Notes under the pieces: generated by a model | What the model saw: the letters and a program-made list of their open reading frames with translations, nothing else | Told to the model about the DNA's origin: nothing | Databases searched by the model: none | NCBI GenBank assembly: GCA_030057655.1 | Contig: JASGUQ010000041.1 | Span: forward strand, 119,539 to 183,538 | DNA length: 64,000 nucleotides | DNA from: Bacillota bacterium | GTDB taxonomy: Bacteria; Bacillota; Clostridia; Christensenellales; Aristaeellaceae | Direction: 5' to 3' | Shown here: piece after piece, positions 35,030-44,611 of the stretch | How the letters are laid out: each line of letters opens with the position of its first letter | Numbering within the stretch: position 1 is the first letter of the stretch | Made by a program: the position numbers and the translations under genes

Positions 35030-36097
35030 ATGCGGACATTTGATTATCTCTCCTTGAGCCAGAAAAGCTGGGACATGGATATTTTGAATCTGGTGGCCAA
35101 AATCCGGGAACACAAGGGCCGCCAGGATTTGTACATCAAGCAAAAACCCGCGGAATTAAGCCGGATGACGGCAATCGCCAGAATTCAGAGCACAGAAGCG
35201 TCCAATGAAATAGAGGGCATCATCACAACGGGCGCCCGCTTAAAGCAGCTGATGGAGGAAAAAACAAAACCCCGCAATCGAGATGAGCGGGAAATCCTCG
35301 GGTATCGCGATGTATTAAACACGATCCATGAGAACTACAGCCATATCCCCATCAAACCATCTTATATTCTTCAACTGCACAGGGATTTGCTGAAAAGATC
35401 AGGTCTTGCCATGGCGGGAAAATATAAAGCGGTCCAAAACTATATCATTGAAACCAGAGCGGACGGAACTTCCTTCACCAGGTTCACCCCGGCCGCCCCG
35501 CATGAAACTGAATCTGCGGTCAATTTGATTTGCGCGGCTTATGAAAAGGCGCTCGCTTCTGAATTGATCGATCCATTGATTCTGATTCCTGTCTTTATCG
35601 CTGATTTTCTATGCATTCATCCTTTCAGCGATGGAAACGGAAGGCTGAGCCGCTTAATGACCTTGCTCTTGTTGTATCAGAGTGGTCACCATGTTGGGAA
35701 GTACATCAGCATAGAAAAAGAGATCGAGTTGACAAAAGACCGGTATTACGAGGCGCTTGAACGCTCCAACGACGGATGGCATGAGGGGAAAAACGCCCCC
35801 GTGCCCTTCATACGGTACATGCTGCAGATCATCCTTTCCGCGTACATCAAGTTTGAGGAAAGGATCGGGGATGTTAAAGGGATCGGGGTTCAAAGCACTG
35901 CCTATGAAATCGCTCAGCATTATGTGAAAAACACCATTGGCGCTTTCACCGGTGCGGATGCGGTGGTGAACTGCCCCAGCCTCAGCCGTTCCTCCGTTTT
36001 AGCTGCCTTGAGCAGGATGGTTTCAGAAGGGTACCTCGTCCGGCTTGGCGCTGGCAGAAGCACCCGCTATGTCAGGGCAGATAAGACCGAACAATAA
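35030..36097 (+). CDS. Fic-domain AMP-transferase with C-terminal winged helix
   Basis: 355 residues. Fic enzymes attach AMP (or another nucleotide part) to target hydroxyls. The catalytic motif HPFSDGNGRLSR is at 197-208 with His197 as base. The inhibitory motif (S/T)xxxE(G/N) is met by SNEIEG (58-63), in the N-terminal position of class II self-inhibited Fic proteins; Glu62 would block the ATP gamma-phosphate. The last 80 residues (CPSLSRSSVLAALSRMVSEG) form a winged-helix-like DNA-binding domain. The repeats around its promoter suggest that this domain represses its own gene. Single gene, no antitoxin partner. Confidence 0.93.
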   Translation: MRTFDYLSLSQKSWDMDILNLVAKIREHKGRQDLYIKQKPAELSRMTAIARIQSTEASNEIEGIITTGARLKQLMEEKTKPRNRDEREILGYRDVLNTIHENYSHIPIKPSYILQLHRDLLKRSGLAMAGKYKAVQNYIIETRADGTSFTRFTPAAPHETESAVNLICAAYEKALASELIDPLILIPVFIADFLCIHPFSDGNGRLSRLMTLLLLYQSGHHVGKYISIEKEIELTKDRYYEALERSNDGWHEGKNAPVPFIRYMLQIILSAYIKFEERIGDVKGIGVQSTAYEIAQHYVKNTIGAFTGADAVVNCPSLSRSSVLAALSRMVSEGYLVRLGAGRSTRYVRADKTEQ

Positions 36098-36098
36098 T

Positions 36099-36147
36099 AT
36101 CGTCCAGCCGGACGGATAATCGTCTAAATAAATGCAATTCTGGACGA
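36099..36147. promoter_or_regulatory. cluster of Fic-operator half sites after the Fic gene
   Basis: Right after the stop codon come ATCGTCCA (36099-36106), GGACGGATAAT, ATCGTCTA (36119-36126) and TGGACGA (36141-36147). These are forward and reversed copies of the operator half site seen upstream. A loop between both ends of the gene is conceivable. Confidence 0.55.
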
Positions 36148-36269
36148 AAAACTTTTGATCATTTACACAAAAGGAAAGCTTGAGATTCCTGGGTTTGATC
36201 GGATGAAAATTCGGCTCAAGTCCGTTATTATCATTGTATCAGTACCCATCAAAAAAGGAGATTTCCAAA

Positions 36270-38121
36270 ATGAAACGCTTGTTTGCAGTCATCCTGCTAT
36301 CCTGCCTGCTGCCTGCCGCCTGTTTGGCGGCGCCCGAGGGCATCTATCTTTCTGACACGCCGCATTTGCAGCTGTCCTTTGAATTGGTGGACAGCCCCTA
36401 TCCCAAAGGGGAAGAGATGGGGCCTGTCATCATGCGCATGACCGCGCCCAATGGGCAGCCCCTGCATTTTCTCACCTGGATGACCTCCGACTTGGTTGTT
36501 CACAGCGCGGATGTCAATTTTGACGGCGCGGATGACCTGGCGGTGATGGTGTCCTCCGGCGCCACCAATTCAGTCTACCGTTTGTTCGTCAAACAGGGGG
36601 AGCGCTACATCGCTGTGGATGACGGGCAGGAGGAGGGCTTGTTCAATCCTGTTCTTTACCCGGAGTTTGGCCTGGTGGAATCCCAGGGCACCAGCGGCCT
36701 GGCAGGAGCCCTGCATGAAAACATCCTGTTTAAGTGGGAGGGAACCCGGCTTGTGCCTGTGCGCCGCGCGGTGTGCGAGAATGAGCAAACCACCAGCTTC
36801 CAAAACGACGCCTACACCGTCACCGACTGGTTCAATGTTCTGCGCAGCAGGGTGTGGGACTACACGGTGGCGCAGCATGGGGATCCCCTTGTTTTGTTTG
36901 ATGAAATTTATGATATGAATGCCCTTGGCATGGAGGAGGGCTACCTGGATTTTTACCAGCGGGAGCAGGATGCCCTGTGGCAGGGCATGAGGGAGGCCAT
37001 GGAACCTCAAGGGCGGATAGACCTCCCTGCCTTCTAGTATTCTGACAGAGCGCCCAAGGCCTTTTGGGAAGCCATGGACAGGCTGCTGGAGGGGAAGCAA
37101 AAGGAGTATCTCCTGGAGCAGTTCTGTCATCAGTATGGTGCCAATTCGGATTTTTGGCCGCTGGAAGCCCAGGCTTTGGAAAACCTGGCGCGGCTCTGGG
37201 ACGAGCCGGACGCCGCCAATTGGAACGCCTTTCCAGGCCTGCCCTTGGAAGGCGATATCACCCGGGAGCAGGCTTTGAACATTGCCCATCAGGCGATGAA
37301 AGATCAGGGGATAAGCGGCGGCTGTTCATCTTTGAGGAAAAGATCAGGGATATATCTGCGTTTTTGAAAGCGGCGTCCTGCCGGAGTTTCGGGGCATCAA
37401 GCCCGGTATTATCAGCGGCTATCATTCGGTGTCGCTGCAGTATGGAGAAAGCCCGATTTTTACCTTCAATCGCTTTGGGGAGGAGTGGCTGCTGAGCCTG
37501 GTGCAGGGCGATGACACCTTCAGCATTGGGCCTTATGCCCTCAAAGCCCATATGTTGGGCAAGGTGTTTACTGATGAACTGCCGCCGGATTACGGCGCCT
37601 ATTCCCTGCGGCGCAGCCTGATGAGCGTCACGGAGGCGGATTTGCCCGCCACCTACGCCCAGGCGCAGCAGGCGCTGTTGCGCGAAGGCCTGGTCGTGGT
37701 GAACAACCCCAACCCCAAAGACCGCTTGCACCTGAGGGTTAAGCCGGATAGAAACGCTGACTCTCTGGGCAAGTTCTACAACGGCACACCGGCCCTGGTA
37801 GTGGAAGAGCAGGGAGCCTGGACGCGCGTGCGCATCGGGGAACTTGATGGCTGGATGATGTCACGCTACCTGGCCGGGGAGAACGAGTTGGGCAGTGTGC
37901 GCCCGGCTTTCCCCCCGGATCTTTCCCTCCGGGAGGGCTTTGAGGACAAGCCCCGCTGCAGCCAGCCCAGCATCACAAGCCCCGCCATCTCCCAGGCGGT
38001 TTGGGGCTATGAATTGGGCGACATCATCGGCGTGATTGGCGAGGAATGGTACATCCTGATGAACGGCGCTGGGCAAGTTTGCTTCATGCGCCAGGTATGG
38101 TTTTGGAAAGGGAATGGCTGA
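36270..38121 (+). pseudogene. broken gene for a secreted protein with C-terminal SH3 domain
   Basis: Starts with ATG at 36270 (AAGGAG upstream) and a signal peptide MKRLFAVILLSCLLPAACLA. An in-frame TAG at 37035-37037 ends the first part, but the same frame carries on with protein-like sequence (SDRAPKAFWEAMDRLLEG...) to about 37310. Sense then moves to a second frame (RRLFIFEEKIRD) and, near 37352, to a third (YICVFESGVLPEFRG...) that runs to 38121. The last part has an SH3b domain (LHLRVKPDRNADSLGKFYNG) and a second degenerate one. Together the pieces would give about 615 residues. Inferred to be one gene with a nonsense codon and two frameshifts. Sequencing or assembly error is the alternative. 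Confidence 0.75.
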
Positions 38122-38222
38122 CGGCACTGTCTTCTAATAGCGGACACTGTATGTCCTGGCAGTTAATGCTTGTGTATTAAAGATAACATGCGGGCGTTCT
38201 TCATTTGCCGCAGTTCCATTCT

Positions 38223-39419
38223 TTAAACGGAGTTTTTAAGTTCATGCTGCTTATAATTAATCACCGCGAAGACCACGGACACGGCAAATAGCAGGGCGGT
38301 GATCACAAAGGGCAGCCGGGAGGAGATGGTATAGGCAAAGCCCGCGGCCAGGGAACCGCAGACCATGCCAACGGACCGCATGGCGTTAAACATGCCGACA
38401 AAAATGCCATGAGTTCCTTTGTTTGTCAGCTTGGCTAGCGTTGATTGAAGCAGGGGCAGATATACGGAGTTGAACCCGAAAAACACCACGTTAATCACAA
38501 TAAACGGTGTGATCGCTTTGATTAAAACGATTCCAACGCTCATGACCGCGCAGATGGCCAGCACGCCGACGGTGGATTTGGGCACATTTGTCTTGCGGAG
38601 CAGGTAGGTGCTGACGGTGAGATTTGATACCAGCGCCACAATGCCCACTAGGGCTTTCAGATACCCGTTGTAGGATGGCGGAAAGCCGTATTCCGCTTTG
38701 ATCAGGTAGTTGAAGCTCTGTTCATAACAGGTGCTGGAAAAATGAGTTAAAAAAGCGATAACAAAGAAAACCGCTGCAAGCGCGTTCATATAAGGGCGGA
38801 TCTCGCCAAAGCTTTTCAGCGGATTTACTTCTGAAAGCAGCTCCCTGCCGCTGACGGCCGGCGCCTGTTCCGTTTTTTCATCATCCAGAAACAGCAGGAA
38901 CAAAACGCCAAGCAAAGTGAGCCCCGCCACCTGGGCCATCATGCTTGCTTTGATGGAATAATCGCCCAACACCCCGCCGATGAGGTAGCCTGCCGGGGAA
39001 ATCACCGCGATGGTGGTGGCCATGTACATGAGATTTCTGGGCGCTTTTTCACTGGGGCTGTACCGCATGACGTACAGCATCTGGCTGACAATAATGGCGC
39101 TGATAAACACGCCCGCCAACAGCCTGGCCAGCGCGATGCCAAGCTCAGTTGTGACCGACGCGAAAATAAACTGGGCAAAGGCATAGCCAAAAAGGCAAAA
39201 GCCGGTGATTCTGGCGCAGCCGTACCTGTCCATCATTTTTCCCCAGAACGGCGCGAACAGAAAGTTGGTCAATGACATTGCCGCCATCGCGACGCCAAAA
39301 ATATAATCATGGCATCCCAGCTGCGTGTAATAGGCGGGAGAAACTGGGTGGACCAAATTCGCGAAAACAGCATACAGCCCCATCAAGAAGATCATCCGGG
39401 AAACAGATACTTTTTTCAT
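38223..39419 (-). CDS. MFS transporter (drug/metabolite efflux type)
   Basis: 398 residues from the ATG at 39419 (AGGGTG upstream); a longer frame has no better site. Twelve predicted membrane helices; the motif-A loop between helices 2 and 3 reads GKMMDRYGCARITG and matches G-x-x-x-D-R-x-G-R. A long central loop (DDEKTEQAPAVSGRELL) separates the two six-helix halves. Substrate unknown; an efflux role is common in this family but unproven. Confidence 0.88.
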   Translation of the reverse strand: MKKVSVSRMIFLMGLYAVFANLVHPVSPAYYTQLGCHDYIFGVAMAAMSLTNFLFAPFWGKMMDRYGCARITGFCLFGYAFAQFIFASVTTELGIALARLLAGVFISAIIVSQMLYVMRYSPSEKAPRNLMYMATTIAVISPAGYLIGGVLGDYSIKASMMAQVAGLTLLGVLFLLFLDDEKTEQAPAVSGRELLSEVNPLKSFGEIRPYMNALAAVFFVIAFLTHFSSTCYEQSFNYLIKAEYGFPPSYNGYLKALVGIVALVSNLTVSTYLLRKTNVPKSTVGVLAICAVMSVGIVLIKAITPFIVINVVFFGFNSVYLPLLQSTLAKLTNKGTHGIFVGMFNAMRSVGMVCGSLAAGFAYTISSRLPFVITALLFAVSVVFAVINYKQHELKNSV

Positions 39420-39560
39420 TCGTTCAACACCCTGCATTCTTTTTACATCCGGTAACGGCATCGTATTTATTATAGCCTTGACTTATTTGCTGTCAAACCA
39501 CAAAGGAAGAAACTGCCGGAAAAACCTGTGGAAAAACAAGGGGGAATAGAAGGCGGACGC

Positions 39561-39594
39561 TTGTATTCCAATCACTTTTGTGCCATAGTATAAC
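39561..39594 (+). promoter_or_regulatory. possible promoter of the decarboxylase genes
   Basis: TTGTAT (39561-39566) and TAGTAT (39586-39591), 19-base spacing, before the start at 39636. Weak. Confidence 0.35.
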
Positions 39595-39635
39595 CCGTGT
39601 CGTCTGCTGACGATATTTTAAAGGAGGTTTTTTGC

Positions 39636-40853
39636 ATGCCTTTAGACGCTTCAAAGGTGATGGCTGAACTGTTCTCAGGCGTGGCGTTTTTGTTTACTGC
39701 CACCGGGCTGAAGACGCTGGTGATGTTCATTATCGCCGGTACGCTGATTTACCTGGCTATTAAAAAGGACTACGAACCGGCGCTGCTCCTGCCCATCGGT
39801 TTTGGCGCTATTTTGGCAAACCTGCCCCCGGTATTGGGCACCATGATGCCCGCGGTTATCGGAACGGTTGAAGAACCGGGCTTTCTGCAGGTGCTCTTTA
39901 ACGCCGGCATCTCCAATGAGTTGTTTCCGGTTTTGATCTTTATTGCCGTAGGCGCGATGATCGATTTTTCACCGATGCTCAAGGATCCGTCCATGATTTT
40001 CTTTGGCGCGGCGGCGCAGTTTGGCATTTTCGCCACCTTCCTGCTGTCCATCGTGCTTCTGCCCATGGTGTTGACTCCAGAGCAGCTGGCCGAACCCAAC
40101 ATCGTGCTGCGCCTGGCCTCCGCGATTGGCATCATCGGCGCGGCGGACGGCCCCACCACGCTGTATGTGGCCAACCACTTCAACCTTAAGGATTATATGG
40201 CGCCGATTTCAGTCGCCGCCTACAGCTACATGTCCCTGGTGCCCATCATTCAGCCCCCTGTCATCAGGGCGCTGACCACCAAGGAAGAGCGCAGGATCCG
40301 CATGACCTACCAGGGCCAGCGGGCGTCCAAACTGACGCTGATCCTCTTCCCCATCATCACCACCGTGGTAGCCGGCATCATCGTTCCTATGTCCGTTCCC
40401 CTGGTCGGCAGCCTGATGTTTGGCAACCTTGTGCGTGAGTGCGGGGTGCTTGAGCGCCTGTCCAAGACCGCGCAGAACGAGCTTGCCAACCTGGTCACCA
40501 TCCTCCTGGGGCTGTCCATCGGCTCCACCATGCTGGCGGAAAACTTCCTGCGCTGGGATACCGCGCTCATCATGGCGCTGGGGCTGGCAGCCTTTATCTT
40601 TGATACCGCGGGCGGCGTGCTGTTCGCCAAGTTCCTCAACCTCTTCCGCAAGAACAAAATCAACCCGATGATCGGCGCTGCCGGTATTTCCGCTTTCCCG
40701 ATGAGCGCCCGGGTCATTCAAAAAATGGCCAAGGAGGAGGATCCCTACAACTTCGTTCTCATGCAGGCGACCAGCGCCAATGTGTCCGGCCAATTGGGAT
40801 CCATCATCGCCGGCGGTCTGGTCATCACCCTGGTCACCCTGTTTATTCGCTAA
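39636..40853 (+). CDS. oadB: sodium ion-translocating decarboxylase, beta subunit
   Basis: 405 residues from the ATG at 39636 (AAGGAGG upstream). The membrane subunit couples decarboxylation of a carboxybiotin to Na+ export. Family blocks: LPIGFGAILANLPP, FIAVGAMIDFSPML, GAADGPTTLYVANHF (with the Na+-site Asp) and GISAFPMSARVIQKM. About ten membrane segments. The alpha and biotin-carrier subunits are not nearby, so whether it serves oxaloacetate, methylmalonyl-CoA or glutaconyl-CoA cannot be told. Confidence 0.93.
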   Translation: MPLDASKVMAELFSGVAFLFTATGLKTLVMFIIAGTLIYLAIKKDYEPALLLPIGFGAILANLPPVLGTMMPAVIGTVEEPGFLQVLFNAGISNELFPVLIFIAVGAMIDFSPMLKDPSMIFFGAAAQFGIFATFLLSIVLLPMVLTPEQLAEPNIVLRLASAIGIIGAADGPTTLYVANHFNLKDYMAPISVAAYSYMSLVPIIQPPVIRALTTKEERRIRMTYQGQRASKLTLILFPIITTVVAGIIVPMSVPLVGSLMFGNLVRECGVLERLSKTAQNELANLVTILLGLSIGSTMLAENFLRWDTALIMALGLAAFIFDTAGGVLFAKFLNLFRKNKINPMIGAAGISAFPMSARVIQKMAKEEDPYNFVLMQATSANVSGQLGSIIAGGLVITLVTLFIR

Positions 40854-40864
40854 GGAGGTATAAA

Positions 40865-40990
40865 ATGAGCGATTTTACCATCGGCCTGATCGTGACCGCC
40901 TTGGGCCTGGCCGGCGTCTTCCTGGTGCTGGGCCTGTTCTTCGCGGCGATTAAGATCCTGCAGCACGTGGAACCCAAAGAGAGCAAGTAA
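40865..40990 (+). CDS. small membrane protein, OadG-like gamma subunit
   Basis: 41 residues, ATG seven bases after AAGGAGG, 11 bases after the beta subunit stop. One membrane helix (GLIVTALGLAGVFLVLGLFFAAI) followed by a short polar tail ILQHVEPKESK. The size, position and topology match the small gamma subunits of Na+ decarboxylases, which help assemble the complex. It is much shorter than the usual 80-120-residue OadG. Confidence 0.75.
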   Translation: MSDFTIGLIVTALGLAGVFLVLGLFFAAIKILQHVEPKESK

Positions 40991-41080
40991 AACAAAAGCG
41001 AAGCCGGAATGTTATGAAGTCCGCGCCCGCAAGCAGAAACTCATGATTTGTAAAAATACAGTGGCGCAGCCAAAAGCTGC

Positions 41081-41118
41081 AGGGGAGGGGTTCGGCATTC
41101 AACCGGGCCCCTTTCCTT
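41081..41118 (+). terminator. terminator after the decarboxylase genes
   Basis: A 15-bp stem (AGGGGAGGGGTTCGG with CCGGGCCCCTTTCCTT, several G-U pairs) around a 7-base loop, followed by a T-rich stretch. Confidence 0.65.
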
Positions 41119-41182
41119 ATTGTTCTTTTGTTTCTCTTCTTTCAAAGAAAAGAAAACGCTTCCCCTTTCTTTCAAAAAACAT

Positions 41183-41210
41183 TTGATTACTCGTAATTCA
41201 CTGGTATAAT
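41183..41210 (+). promoter_or_regulatory. promoter of the flippase operon, implies leaderless mRNA
   Basis: TTGATT (41183-41188), 16-base spacer, TATAAT (41205-41210). The ATG at 41217 lies 7 bases after the -10, just where transcription should start, and no ribosome site precedes it. Confidence 0.65.
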
Positions 41211-41216
41211 CGGTGC

Positions 41217-42794
41217 ATGACTAGCAAGCAGCAAACACTGGTTGGCGGCATTTCGGTTTTGGGGATTGCGGGCCTGATCTGCAAGGTGGTGGGCGTCCTC
41301 TACCTGATTCCCCTGGCCAACCTGGTCGGTTCCCATGGCCTGGGGGTCTACAACCAGGTCTTTCCCTCATACAACCTCATGCTCACCATTTCCTCAGCCG
41401 GAATTCCGGTCGCGATTTCCAGGATGGTCGCGGCCCGGGTGATGCGCGGTCAGGCCAAAAACCCAAACCGCGTGTTCAGGGCCGCTCTTTTGATCCTGAC
41501 AGTTTTGGGGCTGCTGAGCACCCTGGTGATGATGCTGTTTTCCCGCCGGTTCGCTGAGGCCACAGGAACGCCAGAGTCCGTCCATGGCTTTTTAATGATC
41601 GCGCCCAGCCTGCTGCTCGTCTGCATGATGAGCGCCTTCCGCGGCTTTATGCAGGGCAGGAGGCGGATGTGGCCCACAGCCATCAGCCAATTGATCGAGC
41701 AGGTGGGCAAGGTGGGCGTGGCGCTGCCGCTGGCCTACTCTTTTATGCAAAACGGCGGCTACGCGATGGGCGTTGCAGGCGCGCTGCTGGGCACCAGCAT
41801 TGCGGAAGCGGTGGCGCTTTTGTACATGGCGGTTGATTATTTCTTTCTCAGGCCCAAACTGCTTCCTGCGATCGCGGCGGATCAACACCCTGTTGAGCCC
41901 TACAAGTCCATCGTCAAAGAGCTTGTTTACACGGCCATACCGATCACCATCGGTGCCTGCATCGTGCCCCTGGCCGGCGCGATCGATAGCTTCATGCTGG
42001 TCAAACTGATGAAGGTCTACCTGCCGGAGGATGTGGCGCTGTCCAACTACGGCATCTACGCAGGCCTTGTGATTTCGCTCATCAACGTGCCGACGGCCCT
42101 GGCCATGGCCATGTCCAGCAACCTGGTTCCTGCGATCTCCGGGAAACGCGCCGCGGGCGACACGGAGGGGATCAAGCGGGACGCCGCGGCGGGCCTGCGC
42201 CTGGCGATGGTGGTCGGTCTGCCGTCCAGCGTGGGCATGAGCCTGCTCTCCTACCCGATTTTGAGGCTGCTGTTCCACAGCAAATACACCCTGGATCAAT
42301 TGCGCCTGGGTTCGGAGCTGTTGAATATTTCCGCCCTGACCATCGTGGTCTTCACCCTTGTTCAGGCCACCAGCGGCATCCTCCAGGGCTTGTATAAGCA
42401 GCGCATACCGATGTACACGCTGTTTCTCGGCGTTTTGGTCAAGGTGGGCATCAACTATACCGCGGTGCAGATCCCGCAGATCAATATCTATGGCGCTCCC
42501 TGGGCGTCACTGACCTGCTATGTGATTTCCGCGGGGCTTAATCTGTATTATGTCGCCAAGTACACCAAAATGAAACTGAGCCTGTCCGAACTGTTGCTAA
42601 GGCCCGGGCTTGCCACCATCGCGATGGCGCTGCCGGTGTATCTGATCTCTGTCTGGCAGGGGGAACGCCTGGGCACCAGCTGGCTGTTCATGGGGCTTGT
42701 CATTCTGCTGGCGGTGGCCGTTTATTTTGTCGCAGGGCTGAAGACAAAGGCGATCAAAGCGGAGGATCTGCCGGCGAGACTGAGGAGAAAGTAA
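41217..42794 (+). CDS. MOP-family lipid flippase (YabM/SpoVB type)
   Basis: 525 residues, about 14 membrane helices. The N-terminus (GGISVLGIAGLICKVVGVLYLIPLANL) and the blocks YNQVFPSYNLMLTISSAGIPVAISR are characteristic of the SpoVB/YabM/MurJ-like flippase group that moves lipid-linked cell-wall precursors. Start at 41217 keeps the conserved N-terminus; no Shine-Dalgarno is seen. Followed directly by mazG and hup as in Bacillus/Clostridium, which supports the YabM-like assignment. Confidence 0.9.
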   Translation: MTSKQQTLVGGISVLGIAGLICKVVGVLYLIPLANLVGSHGLGVYNQVFPSYNLMLTISSAGIPVAISRMVAARVMRGQAKNPNRVFRAALLILTVLGLLSTLVMMLFSRRFAEATGTPESVHGFLMIAPSLLLVCMMSAFRGFMQGRRRMWPTAISQLIEQVGKVGVALPLAYSFMQNGGYAMGVAGALLGTSIAEAVALLYMAVDYFFLRPKLLPAIAADQHPVEPYKSIVKELVYTAIPITIGACIVPLAGAIDSFMLVKLMKVYLPEDVALSNYGIYAGLVISLINVPTALAMAMSSNLVPAISGKRAAGDTEGIKRDAAAGLRLAMVVGLPSSVGMSLLSYPILRLLFHSKYTLDQLRLGSELLNISALTIVVFTLVQATSGILQGLYKQRIPMYTLFLGVLVKVGINYTAVQIPQINIYGAPWASLTCYVISAGLNLYYVAKYTKMKLSLSELLLRPGLATIAMALPVYLISVWQGERLGTSWLFMGLVILLAVAVYFVAGLKTKAIKAEDLPARLRRK

Positions 42795-42796
42795 GT

Positions 42797-44233
42797 ATGC
42801 ATACCATCACTGTCGTCCCCTTGGGCCCGGGTTCTCCGGATCTGCTCACCTTGGGCGCCTTCAATCACTTAAAAAAAGCCGCCCAAATCATTTTAAGGAC
42901 GCAGAAGCACAGGGCCGTTAAATTCCTGTCTGAAGAAGGCCTCGTTTTTGAGAGCCTGGACAGCCTGTATGAATCCAGTGAGGACTTTGATACCTTCGCC
43001 CTGGCAGCGGTTGAACGGCTCCTCAATGCTGCTGAAAAGGGCGCTGTGGCCTACGCTGTAACGGATCCCGCGCAGGACGCCACGGTGCGCCTGCTAAGGG
43101 ACCGCGTACCCGATCATGTCCGCGTTCTGCCCGGCGTCAGCCTTTCCGCCTCCTTTGTTCAAGCCGCGATGCCTGCCATGCCCGTCCTGGTATCAAGCGC
43201 GGTCGATCTGCCGGCGGTAAACGCGCAGCAGGCGCTGTGCGTGGTGGAGCTTGACAGCCGCGTGCTGGCTGGGGAGGTCAAGTTGAAGCTGTTGGATCGC
43301 TTTGGAGATCAGGCGGAACTGGATTTTTTCCCGCCGGGGGAGACCGCAGCCAGGAAATCTGTCAGGATCCCTTTATCCGAACTGGATCGCCAAAAGAAAT
43401 ATGACCACACCACCGGCTTTGTGCTGTATCCGCAGGCTTTGAGGGGAAAAAAACTGTTTGACTTTGAGGACCTTCAAAAGATCATGCGCATCCTCCGTTC
43501 TCCTGAGGGCTGTCCATGGGACAGGGAACAGACGCACGAAACGCTTGCCAAATACCTGGTGGAAGAGGCCCATGAGGCCCTCTGCGCCATCATGGAGGAG
43601 GACTGGGAGGGCACGGCGGAAGAACTGGGCGATGTGCTGCTCCAGGTCGTTTTTCACGCTGTTGTCGGGGAGGAGTACGGAACCTTTAACATGGCGGATG
43701 TTTTGGCATCCATCTGCTCCAAACTGATCAGGCGGCATCCGCACATCTTCGGGGAAGAAAAGGCGGAAAACAGCGCCGAGGTCGTACAGATCTGGGATCA
43801 GGTCAAGAAAACCGAAAAGGAAAAGCAAAGCCCCGGAGAAAGAATGCTGGATGTTCCAAAGGGTCTGGCTCCTTTCCTTCGCGCTGAAAAGGTGCAAAAG
43901 TTGGCAGCCAAGGTTGGCTTTGATTGGGAAAAGCCGGAAGACGCCCTTTTAAAGGTGCATGAGGAGGCAGATGAGCTGCTCTCCGCCTTAAAAAACGATC
44001 AGGAACCGGAGGCTGAATTGGGGGATCTGCTGTTCTCCTGCGTCAATGTCGCGCGCTTGATGGGGTTATCGGTGGACCAATCTATACACAAAACCACCGA
44101 AAAATTCATCCGTCGCTTTAACTGGATGGAAAATGCAATCAAAATTGATAAAAAAGCGTTGGAATCATTGACAATTCAGGAATTAGAGGTATACTGGGAA
44201 AGCAGTAAAGCAGAAATGAATGATGCTTTATAA
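42797..44233 (+). CDS. yabN: YabN-like protein: tetrapyrrole-methylase-like domain fused to MazG pyrophosphohydrolase
   Basis: 478 residues. N-terminal domain (1-215) has the SAM-binding VPLGPGSPDLLTLGA and GVSLSASF, features of the tetrapyrrole methylase fold. The C-terminal half has two MazG units, the first with the catalytic pattern CPWDREQTHETLAKYLVEEAHE (EExxE motif) and ELGDVLLQVVFHA, the second EEADELLSAL and AELGDLLFSC. It hydrolyses non-canonical NTPs. Two bases from the flippase stop. Same gene order as B. subtilis yabM-yabN-yabO. Confidence 0.95.
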   Translation: MHTITVVPLGPGSPDLLTLGAFNHLKKAAQIILRTQKHRAVKFLSEEGLVFESLDSLYESSEDFDTFALAAVERLLNAAEKGAVAYAVTDPAQDATVRLLRDRVPDHVRVLPGVSLSASFVQAAMPAMPVLVSSAVDLPAVNAQQALCVVELDSRVLAGEVKLKLLDRFGDQAELDFFPPGETAARKSVRIPLSELDRQKKYDHTTGFVLYPQALRGKKLFDFEDLQKIMRILRSPEGCPWDREQTHETLAKYLVEEAHEALCAIMEEDWEGTAEELGDVLLQVVFHAVVGEEYGTFNMADVLASICSKLIRRHPHIFGEEKAENSAEVVQIWDQVKKTEKEKQSPGERMLDVPKGLAPFLRAEKVQKLAAKVGFDWEKPEDALLKVHEEADELLSALKNDQEPEAELGDLLFSCVNVARLMGLSVDQSIHKTTEKFIRRFNWMENAIKIDKKALESLTIQELEVYWESSKAEMNDAL

Positions 44234-44257
44234 AGACAAAAGGGAGGAGTTTATTAC

Positions 44258-44530
44258 ATGAATAAAACTGAACTGATTGCTGCCGTCGCGAAGGCAACCG
44301 ACCTGAAAAAGGTTGACGCCGAAAAGGCCGTCAACGCTGTTATCGGCGCCATCCAGGACAGCCTCAAAAAGGGCGAGAAAGTCCAGCTGATTGGCTTTGG
44401 CACTTTCGAGTCCCGCGAGCGTCCCGCGCGCGTGGCCCGCAACCCCCGCACCGGCGAAGAGATCAAGGTGGAAGCCAGCAAGGCTCCTGTATTCAAGGCG
44501 AGCAAGGCTTTCAAAGATCAGCTGAACTAA
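44258..44530 (+). CDS. hup: HU-family DNA-binding protein
   Basis: 90 residues, full length. The beta-arm motif [21 protein letters not shown] and the helix N-terminus [16 protein letters not shown] are diagnostic for HU. Nucleoid protein that bends DNA. AGGGAGGAG upstream and a strong terminator downstream. HU at this place between mazG and rqcP is common in Clostridia. Confidence 0.97.
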   Translation: MNKTELIAAVAKATDLKKVDAEKAVNAVIGAIQDSLKKGEKVQLIGFGTFESRERPARVARNPRTGEEIKVEASKAPVFKASKAFKDQLN

Positions 44531-44547
44531 TTCAATCCTTGAATTCG

Positions 44548-44573
44548 AACCACCGCGAGCGCGGTGGTTTTTT
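44548..44573 (+). terminator. rho-independent terminator after hup
   Basis: AACCACCGC pairs with GCGGTGGTT around GAGC, followed by a run of T residues. Confidence 0.92.
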
Positions 44574-44611
44574 GTATACAGAAATGCTACAATAGCGATG
44601 TTCTCAGGCTT

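Noticed and set aside
37035..37037. TAG read as an amino acid
   Set aside because: The same gene also has two frameshifts, and no other gene in the window shows in-frame TAG.
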